DNA from: an uncultured Treponema sp.
Lineage (GTDB): Bacteria > Spirochaetota > Spirochaetia > Treponematales > Treponemataceae
Length of the DNA stretch: 10,672 bases
Assembly (NCBI GenBank): GCA_947176045.1
Contig: CAMWPF010000026.1
Coordinates: forward strand, 1-10,672
Reading direction: 5' to 3'
Shown here piece after piece: positions 5,498 to 10,672 of this stretch. The notes under the pieces were generated by a model. The model was not told the origin of the DNA, made no database searches, and saw only the letters and a list, made by a program, of their open reading frames with translations. Made by a program: the position numbers and the translations under genes. Positions within the stretch are counted from its first letter, which is position 1; each line of letters opens with the position of its first letter.

Positions 5498-6940
5498 ATG
5501 GCAAACGAAAAAGACAACCACACATGCACGTTGGACAAAATCATCAGCCTGTGCAAGCGGCGCGGTTTTGTATATCAGTCAAGCGAAATTTACGGCGGAC
5601 AGGCGGGCGCATGGGACTACGGCCCGCTCGGCGTCGATTTGAAGAAGAACATCCAGGCGGCATGGTGGAAGGAAATGACGCAGCTCCATGACGACGTCGT
5701 CGGCTTGGACGCAGCAATCTTCATGCACCACACCGCATGGGAGGCGTCCGGCCATGTCGCGCATTTCAGCGACCCGATGATTGACTGCAAGGAATGCTCC
5801 TCGCGCTTCCGCGCCGACCAGCTCATCGAAGACTTCTGCGGCTCGCACAACGTCGTCCCGGAAAAGCCGGTCGACACGATGAGCCACGAGGAAATGAAGG
5901 CGTTCATCGAAGAAAACGAAGTCGCCTGTCCGACGTGCGGCAAGCGCAACTACACGGACGTCCGCGAATTCAACCTCATGTTCAAGACGCACCTCGGCCC
6001 TGTCGCGAACGACACGAGCGTCGTCTACCTGCGGCCGGAAACCTGCCAGGGCATTTTCGTCGACTTCCGCAGCATCGTCCAGTCCAACCGCATGAAGATT
6101 CCGTTCGGCGTCGCGCAGGTGGGAAAGTCGTTCCGCAATGAGATCATCTTCAAGAATTTCATCTTCCGCACATGCGAATTCGAGCAGATGGAAATGGAAT
6201 ACTTCTGCAAGCCGGGAACGGACGACGAAATCTTCGAGCGGTGGCGCAAGGACCGCTGGAATTTCTACTTGAAGTACGGCATCAGCGAAAAGAACCTCAA
6301 CTGGCACCACCACGACAAGCTCGCGCATTACGCGAAGGACGCCTACGACATCCAGTACCGCTTCCCAATCGGATTCGAGGAAATTGAAGGCATCCACAAC
6401 CGCACGGACTTCGACTTGTCGCAGCACACGAAGTACAGCGGCAAGGATATGTCCTATGTCGATCAGGACGACAACAACAACCGCTACACGCCGTACGTCA
6501 TCGAAACCTCAGCAGGACTCAACCGCAATATGCTCATGTTCCTCTGCGAAGCATACGAAGAGGAAAACGTCGCGACAGATGGCACGGAAGACTATCGGAC
6601 AGTGCTGCATCTGCATCCGAAGCTCGCGCCGATCACCGTCGCCGTGCTTCCCATCATGAAGAAGGACGGGCTTGCGGAGCTTGCGAAGGAAATCCAGCAC
6701 GAGCTGAAAGATGACTTCGTCACAGACTACGATCAAAGCGGCACCATCGGCAAGCGCTACCGCCGTCAGGACGAAGTGGGAACGCCGTTCTGCGTTACCA
6801 TCGACTACCAGACCAAGGAAGACGGCACAGTCACCATCCGCTTCCGCGATTCCATGGAGCAGATCCGCGTCAGCCGCGCCGATCTAATTTCGGAAATCCA
6901 AAAGGCCGTCAAGGCATACAAGCAGCCCGAAAAAAAATAG
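5498..6940 (+). CDS. glyS: Glycyl-tRNA synthetase (single-chain, dimeric class II type)
   Basis: A 480-residue class IIa glycyl-tRNA synthetase of the homodimeric kind, not the alpha/beta tetramer type. It attaches glycine to tRNA-Gly in the cytoplasm using ATP. The N-terminus shows the family stretch RRGFVYQSSEIYGGQAGAWD with YGPLG. A probable zinc site is formed by CxxC pairs at residues 97/100 and 144/147. The class II motif 2 lies around FRNEI (212-216) and the motif 3 segment ETSAGLNR ends at Arg343. The anticodon-binding domain covers about 375-465, with RYRRQDEVGTP and DYQT. The widely conserved RPETAQGIF reads RPETCQGIF here, with Cys183 for Ala. The start at 5498 has AGAGGA (5484-5489) at 8-base spacing; in-frame upstream codons lie in the promoter region and do not resemble the family. 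It is followed after one base by the aldo/keto reductase-like gene. Confidence 0.97.
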   Translation: MANEKDNHTCTLDKIISLCKRRGFVYQSSEIYGGQAGAWDYGPLGVDLKKNIQAAWWKEMTQLHDDVVGLDAAIFMHHTAWEASGHVAHFSDPMIDCKECSSRFRADQLIEDFCGSHNVVPEKPVDTMSHEEMKAFIEENEVACPTCGKRNYTDVREFNLMFKTHLGPVANDTSVVYLRPETCQGIFVDFRSIVQSNRMKIPFGVAQVGKSFRNEIIFKNFIFRTCEFEQMEMEYFCKPGTDDEIFERWRKDRWNFYLKYGISEKNLNWHHHDKLAHYAKDAYDIQYRFPIGFEEIEGIHNRTDFDLSQHTKYSGKDMSYVDQDDNNNRYTPYVIETSAGLNRNMLMFLCEAYEEENVATDGTEDYRTVLHLHPKLAPITVAVLPIMKKDGLAELAKEIQHELKDDFVTDYDQSGTIGKRYRRQDEVGTPFCVTIDYQTKEDGTVTIRFRDSMEQIRVSRADLISEIQKAVKAYKQPEKK

Positions 6941-6941
6941 C

Positions 6942-7703
6942 ATGGACTACGTCAGACTTGGAAAATCGAACCTCATGACAAGCCGCGTCGCGATGGGCGC
7001 CATGTCTCTGGCAAAGATTGGCGATGCTGACAAAGCCGCGGAACTTGTCCGAAAAGCGTATACCAGGGGAATCAACCTCTTCGACACGGCGCGCACATGT
7101 CCCGGATGCGAGCAGATTCTCGGCGACGCGGTGGGCGACATCCGCGCCAGCGTCATGCTGGCGACAAAGACGTCGGCGGAAAGCGGCGCGGAGATTTTCA
7201 GCGACGTTGAAACAAGCCTGAACGTCATGCACACCGATTTCATCGACATATATCAATACGAATCCAACCGGTTCCTGCCCGAACCGGACGGCCGGGATGG
7301 AGTCTACAACGCGCTGCTCGCCATGAAGTCTGCCGGAAAAATCAGGCACATCGGCATTGCGACGCAGGACTTGGACATCGCCGGGCGAGCCGTCAGAAGC
7401 GGGCTGTACGAGACGCTCCAGTTTCCGTTCAGCATGATAAGCGCCGCCAAGACCATAGAGCTGGTCAAGCTGTGCGAACAGAACGACGTCGGCTTTATCG
7501 CAATGCAGCCGCTGTGCGGCGGCCTTGTCGAAAACATTCCGCTCGCGTTCGGCTTCCTGCACCAGTATGAAAGCGTCGTTCCGCTGTGGGGCGTCCAGAC
7601 GGAGCAGGAGCTGGAACAAATCCTGTACTTCAATGAACGTCCGCCCGTCATCGACGAGCAGTTCAAGGCGGACGTCGAACGGCTGCGGCAGTTCTTCAAC
7701 TGA
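6942..7703 (+). CDS. Aldo/keto reductase-like protein with altered active site
   Basis: A 253-residue TIM-barrel protein of the aldo/keto reductase superfamily, closest by eye to the COG1453-type predicted oxidoreductases of anaerobes. Family landmarks are RLGKSNLMTSRVAMGAM (residues 5-21), GINLFDTA (43-50), ATK (74-76), the DFIDIYQ strand (99-105), AGKIRHIGIAT, LYETLQFPFSMI and VVPLWGVQTEQEL. Of the usual Asp-Tyr-Lys-His tetrad, Asp48 and Lys76 are kept. The Tyr position is Cys53, part of a CPGC motif (53-56), and the His position is Glu107. The protein ends soon after FNERPPVIDE, where I recall relatives continuing into a C-terminal 4Fe-4S domain; no such Cys cluster is present in the 35 bases downstream. 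The ATG lies one base after the glyS stop and has no Shine-Dalgarno, so expression probably depends on translational coupling. The fold is confident; whether it is an active NADPH-dependent reductase is doubtful. Confidence 0.88.
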   Translation: MDYVRLGKSNLMTSRVAMGAMSLAKIGDADKAAELVRKAYTRGINLFDTARTCPGCEQILGDAVGDIRASVMLATKTSAESGAEIFSDVETSLNVMHTDFIDIYQYESNRFLPEPDGRDGVYNALLAMKSAGKIRHIGIATQDLDIAGRAVRSGLYETLQFPFSMISAAKTIELVKLCEQNDVGFIAMQPLCGGLVENIPLAFGFLHQYESVVPLWGVQTEQELEQILYFNERPPVIDEQFKADVERLRQFFN

Positions 7704-7738
7704 GGCTCAAAAACCACCGCAGCGTCCTTTTCCAAACG

Positions 7739-8962
7739 CTAGAAATCCACGTCCGTGTCGTAGTAGCAGCACTTGAGCAGCTTCTCCATCTCCTCCTGCG
7801 TCGGCTGGCGCGGATTGGAGCCGGTGCACGCATCGCCGATGGCATTCCTCGCGATGTCCGGCAGGCGCTTCAGGAAGACGTCTTCCGGAACAAAGCCGTT
7901 CTCGCACGGATAGCTGTCCGCGCCATACTGCTTGATGCAGTGCGGAATCTTCAAGTCGTCGTTCATCTTGCGCAGATAGCGGATGAGCGCCTCCACCTTC
8001 TCGCTGTCAGCCGCAGCCTCATCAGCAATGCCCATATAGTCCACGATGACGCCGTAGCGCTTCTTCGCAGCCGCGTCCTTTGCATTGAAGGCGACGACCT
8101 TCGGAAGGTACATGGCGTTCGCGGCGCCGTGGATGATGTGGGCGCCATAATCCGCAAAGGCAGCGCCCGTCTTGTGCGCCATGGAATGGACGATTCCGAG
8201 CAGCGCATTCGAGAACGCCATGCCGGCAAGACACTGGGCGTTGTGCATCCGGCCGCGCGCCTCCATGTCGCCGTTGTACGACGGCACCAAGTCCTTCATA
8301 ATCATCTCAATCGCATGAATCGCAAGCGGATCGGTGAAGTCGCAGTTCGCGGTGGAAACATACGCTTCGACGGCGTGCGTCATGGCGTCCATGCCTGTGT
8401 GCGCGACGAGCTTCTGGGGCATCGTCTCCGCCAGCTCAGGATCGACGATGGCGACGTCCGGCGTAATCTCAAAGTCGGCGATCGGATACTTGATGCCCTT
8501 GGAATAGTCAGTGATGATGGAGAACGCCGTTACCTCCGTCGCAGTGCCGGACGTTGAGGAAATCGCGCAGAAGCGCGCCTTGCGGCGGAGCGGCGGAATG
8601 CCGAAGACCTTGCACATTTCCTCGAACGTAATCTCAGGATATTCATACTTGATCCACATCGCCTTCGCCGCGTCGATCGGGGAGCCGCCGCCGATTGCGA
8701 CAATCCAGTCCGGCTGGAATTCCTGCATCGCCTGCGCGCCCTTCATGACTGTTTCGACGGACGGATCCGGCTCGATGCCCTCGAACAGCGCCACTTCCAT
8801 TCCAGCTTCCTTCAAATACGCCGTAACTTTGTCCAAAAAGCCGAACTTCTTCATGCTGCCGCCGCCGACGCAGACAATCGCCTTCTTCCCCTTGAACGAC
8901 TTGAGCGCCGAAAGCGCGCCCGTTCCATGGTAAACGTCCCTCGGTAAAGTAAATCGAGCCAT
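7739..8962 (-). CDS. Iron-containing alcohol dehydrogenase, AdhE C-domain-like
   Basis: A 407-residue group III (iron-activated) alcohol dehydrogenase. It interconverts alcohols and aldehydes with NAD(P)H in the cytoplasm and likely disposes of reducing equivalents in fermentation. The nucleotide-binding GGGSPID is at 91-97 and the SSTSGTATEVT loop at 135-145. The four expected metal ligands are Asp192 and His196 (GMDAMTH), His259 (VHSMAH) and His278 (IIHG). Details such as KARF, SIITDYSKGIKYPIADFEITPD, AMTHAVEAYVS, GMAFSNALLGIVHSMAHKTGAAF and the C-terminal TGSNPRQP resemble the alcohol dehydrogenase half of bifunctional AdhE, but no aldehyde dehydrogenase half is attached. An approximately five-residue insertion (ADYGAHII in place of HIP) separates the last two ligand histidines. 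The start at 8962 follows GGAGG (plus-strand CCTCC, 8968-8972) by 5 bases. It converges on the aldo/keto reductase-like gene with a 35-base gap. The physiological substrate cannot be deduced. Confidence 0.95.
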   Translation of the reverse strand: MARFTLPRDVYHGTGALSALKSFKGKKAIVCVGGGSMKKFGFLDKVTAYLKEAGMEVALFEGIEPDPSVETVMKGAQAMQEFQPDWIVAIGGGSPIDAAKAMWIKYEYPEITFEEMCKVFGIPPLRRKARFCAISSTSGTATEVTAFSIITDYSKGIKYPIADFEITPDVAIVDPELAETMPQKLVAHTGMDAMTHAVEAYVSTANCDFTDPLAIHAIEMIMKDLVPSYNGDMEARGRMHNAQCLAGMAFSNALLGIVHSMAHKTGAAFADYGAHIIHGAANAMYLPKVVAFNAKDAAAKKRYGVIVDYMGIADEAAADSEKVEALIRYLRKMNDDLKIPHCIKQYGADSYPCENGFVPEDVFLKRLPDIARNAIGDACTGSNPRQPTQEEMEKLLKCCYYDTDVDF

Positions 8963-8973
8963 CACATCCTCCA

Positions 8974-8993
8974 CTGAAATGCTGTTTTCAGCA
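8974..8993 (-). promoter_or_regulatory. Overlapping dyads in the adh leader, next to the ribosome site
   Basis: Two mutually exclusive inverted repeats share bases. One is CTGAAA-N6-TTTCAG (8974-8991). The other is TGCTG-N4-CAGCA (8980-8993). The first ends one base before the GGAGG (8968-8972) on the transcript. They could be an operator or alternative leader hairpins. Confidence 0.4.
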
Positions 8994-9022
8994 CGGCCGG
9001 TTGCTGCGCCGCGCATACGCCC

Positions 9023-9031
9023 ATTATACCA
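9023..9031 (-). promoter_or_regulatory. adh promoter, extended -10 with consensus TATAAT
   Basis: On the minus strand TGG TATAAT (plus-strand 9023-9031) is a perfect -10 with the TG extension. No strong -35 is present at 17 bases (TAGCGC), typical of extended -10 promoters. The predicted start near 9016 gives a leader of about 54 bases before the ATG at 8962. It lies between the purB terminator and adh, so adh is transcribed independently. Confidence 0.7.
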
Positions 9032-9066
9032 CATATTCCCCGCGCGCGCTAAAACTATTTTCCAGC

Positions 9067-9095
9067 AAAAAAAGCGCGCGCCCGAAGGCGCGCGC
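9067..9095 (-). terminator. Intrinsic terminator after purB, UUCG-capped
   Basis: Read on the minus strand, GCGCGCGCC (9095-9087), a TTCG loop (9086-9083) and GGCGCGCGC (9082-9074) form a perfect 9-bp stem closed as C(UUCG)G, an exceptionally stable tetraloop. Seven T residues follow (plus-strand A run 9067-9073). It lies about 137 bases past the purB stop and only about 36 bases upstream of the adh extended -10, insulating adh from purB transcription. The plus-strand reading has no T-tract. Confidence 0.92.
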
Positions 9096-9232
9096 AGCAC
9101 ATTGATTCTGACAGGGCGGCATCTGGCGCTTTTTCAAGGAACGCCCTCGCCCTGAACATCTTCAGAACTTGCAGCGGCGGAACACTTCAACTATTTTCAA
9201 AGCGACCGCCCGGACTGCCGACGAGGCGGACG

Positions 9233-10663
9233 CTACTTCATGAGCGCCGCGTATTTTTCCGCAAGGCGCTTTGACTTCTGCGCGGCAAGTCCGCAATAGC
9301 GCGCCGGATTCTCAAAGAACGTCGCCGCGTCCGCCACGCCGAGCTTTTCAAGCTGCGCCGTAATCCGGCTGTAGGCGTCCGCGTGCTCCTGCAAGACTTC
9401 GAACAGCGTCCTGTCCGACCGTTCCGCCTCCAGCGTGATCTTGCGGATGACTTCGTGGGCGTCGCTGACGCCGGACTCCGCAAGCAGGATGTACGCAGGC
9501 TCGGCAAGGACGCCGCCGCGCACCTTCCCCCCCGCGTCCGCAAGGTTCCTCGCCATATTTTCCTTGTCCGCCTGAAGGCCGGAAACAATCCGCTTCATGC
9601 GGTTCACCGCCATCGCAAATCCGGCCGTATAGTCCGCAATGAAGCGCTGGCTCGCCGAATTCGTCAGGTCGCGCTGGTGTTCTGAAATCTGATCCATATA
9701 GAACGTCATGACGCGCGGACACATCGCCTTCCAAAGCGACTTCACGTGCTCGCTGTTCCACGGATTGCGCTTCTGCGGCATCGTGCTGGAGCCGACCTGC
9801 GTCGCGCTGAAATACTCGAACACCTCGCCGATTTCAGAACGCTGCAAGTTGCGGAGGTCGTCGGCAAGGTTCGCGATGATTCCGAACGCGACGTTGAATT
9901 CCAAAAGCAGGCGCAGCAGGTACTCCGGCTCCACCAGCTGGTTTGAATACTCGCTCGGCTCCAAGCCGAGGAACGAAAGGTAGCGCCGCTCCAGCTCCTC
10001 AGGATCCTTGACTATCATGCTCGGCCCGTTATATGCGCCGACCGGCCCCGCAAGCTTTCCCTTGAGCTGCTTTGAAAGCTCCTCGATGCGGAGGATCGAC
10101 TTTCCGAGGCGGCTCACGAATTCCGCAATCGTCCAGCCGAACGTAATCGGAACGGCGTGCTGTCCGTGCGTGCGCCCCACCTGCGGCGTCCCGGCGTCGC
10201 GGGCGGCAATCCCGCACAGCTCCAGCTCCAGCGCCTTCAGTTCCGGCAGGACGACCTTCTGCGTCACGTCGCGCATCCGCATGGAAAGCGCGGTGTCCAG
10301 AATATCGACGCTCGTCGCGCCCAAGTGGACGAGCGGAGCGATGCCGCCGTCAACCTTGCGCTTGAGGACGTTGACAAGCGCGCGGATGTTGTGCTGCGTC
10401 TTCTCCTCTTCCTGATATACTTCCTCCGGGTCTATGTTCCGGGCGATGCCGTCAAGCTCCGCCTCCAGCTCCGGCGTCAGGCTCCCCCTCATGGAAAGGT
10501 GCGCCTTCACCAGCGCCGCCTCCGCCATGGCGCAGGAACGCACGGACGCCTCCTCCGAAATGCACGCGGAAAGGCCGTCAAAAACGCTTTTTTCGGAAAG
10601 CGAGTACCGATGATCCAAACACGAAAGGTTTTCAAAAATGCTGCGAGTTTCCATAGCTGACAT
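9233..10663 (-). CDS. purB: Adenylosuccinate lyase
   Basis: A 476-residue enzyme of the fumarase/aspartase superfamily. Adenylosuccinate lyase works twice in purine synthesis, releasing fumarate from SAICAR (to AICAR) and from adenylosuccinate (to AMP). The family signature GSSTMPQKRNP lies at residues 291-301, on the flexible loop that carries the catalytic Ser. GATSVDILDTA (115-125) and VGRTHGQHAVPITFG (162-176, with His166) are the other conserved substrate-site blocks. The N-terminal LDHRYSL favours PurB over argininosuccinate lyase or carboxymuconate cycloisomerase. The start is either the ATG at 10663 or the in-frame ATG at 10654; no ribosome site is visible because only nine bases of upstream sequence are in the window. 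The gene is followed by 137 bases without a gene and then the UUCG terminator. Operon partners, if any, lie upstream and outside. Confidence 0.95.
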   Translation of the reverse strand: MSAMETRSIFENLSCLDHRYSLSEKSVFDGLSACISEEASVRSCAMAEAALVKAHLSMRGSLTPELEAELDGIARNIDPEEVYQEEEKTQHNIRALVNVLKRKVDGGIAPLVHLGATSVDILDTALSMRMRDVTQKVVLPELKALELELCGIAARDAGTPQVGRTHGQHAVPITFGWTIAEFVSRLGKSILRIEELSKQLKGKLAGPVGAYNGPSMIVKDPEELERRYLSFLGLEPSEYSNQLVEPEYLLRLLLEFNVAFGIIANLADDLRNLQRSEIGEVFEYFSATQVGSSTMPQKRNPWNSEHVKSLWKAMCPRVMTFYMDQISEHQRDLTNSASQRFIADYTAGFAMAVNRMKRIVSGLQADKENMARNLADAGGKVRGGVLAEPAYILLAESGVSDAHEVIRKITLEAERSDRTLFEVLQEHADAYSRITAQLEKLGVADAATFFENPARYCGLAAQKSKRLAEKYAALMK

Positions 10664-10672
10664 TATTGTGCC

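Noticed and set aside
5579..6427. Open frame of 282 codons antisense to glyS
   Set aside because: Same reason: low-information composition and complete overlap with a well-supported gene.
7704..7740. Bidirectional terminator between the convergent reductase-like and adh genes
   Set aside because: Only a 5-bp dyad with a 10-base loop (AGCGT 7721-7725 / ACGCT 7736-7740) is present. The minus-strand T5 is separated from the stem by seven bases, and the plus side has no T-tract.
8963..9100. Upstream extension of the alcohol dehydrogenase from a GTG at 9100
   Set aside because: It would start inside the purB terminator and run through the -10 box; the ATG at 8962 has a proper GGAGG and matches the family N-terminus.
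9053..9198. Direct repeat AACTATTTTC at 9053-9062 and 9189-9198 flanking the purB terminator
   Set aside because: Ten bases, no inverted ends, no gene between them and no other mobile-element features; likely chance or degenerate sequence.
9096..9232. Possible small gene or RNA between purB and its terminator
   Set aside because: Only small dyads (for example CTGAA-CATC-TTCAG, 9152-9165) and very short frames without ribosome sites are present; it reads as a 3' untranslated region.

Overview
This window looks like an ordinary, gene-dense, high-GC bacterial chromosome segment. It carries housekeeping and central-metabolism genes, with no sign of mobile elements, CRISPR, tRNA/rRNA or phage. 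A spirochaete of the Treponema type is my best guess. The reasons are the single-chain dimeric class II glycyl-tRNA synthetase, a stand-alone PtsN-like EIIA next to an unknown protein, a glucosaminidase lipoprotein and the general gene style. None of this is decisive without a database search.

Layout. Positions 1-96 hold no gene but include a striking G/C homopolymer dyad. A thioredoxin (97-411, minus) is divergent from a plus-strand cluster: an unknown 520-residue protein (503-2065), a PtsN-like EIIA protein (2079-2552) and transketolase (2664-4643). Transketolase is followed by a strong intrinsic terminator (4664-4693). Next on the plus strand are a small glucosaminidase-domain lipoprotein (4726-5337), then glycyl-tRNA synthetase (5498-6940) with its own extended -10 promoter, and an aldo/keto reductase-like protein (6942-7703) that starts one base after the glyS stop. 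Converging on these, on the minus strand, are an AdhE-C-like iron-dependent alcohol dehydrogenase (7739-8962) with a clear extended -10 promoter, and adenylosuccinate lyase (9233-10663). A UUCG-capped terminator (9067-9095) separates the last two.

How the genes work together. Transketolase (non-oxidative pentose phosphate pathway) and alcohol dehydrogenase (NAD(P)H disposal) fit a sugar-fermenting anaerobe. PurB supplies purines, GlyRS charges tRNA-Gly, thioredoxin handles thiol redox and the lipoprotein probably trims peptidoglycan. The unknown protein plus EIIA look like one transcription unit and may form a regulatory pair.

I did not find an obviously new multi-gene system. The points most worth a second look are: (1) the aldo/keto reductase-like protein has Cys in place of the catalytic Tyr and Glu in place of the catalytic His, creating a CPGC motif, and seems to lack the C-terminal Fe-S domain of its closest family; (2) the transketolase has Glu instead of the Mg-binding Asp of the TPP motif; (3) the unknown protein is linked to EIIA; (4) several compact dyads overlap promoters or ribosome binding sites.
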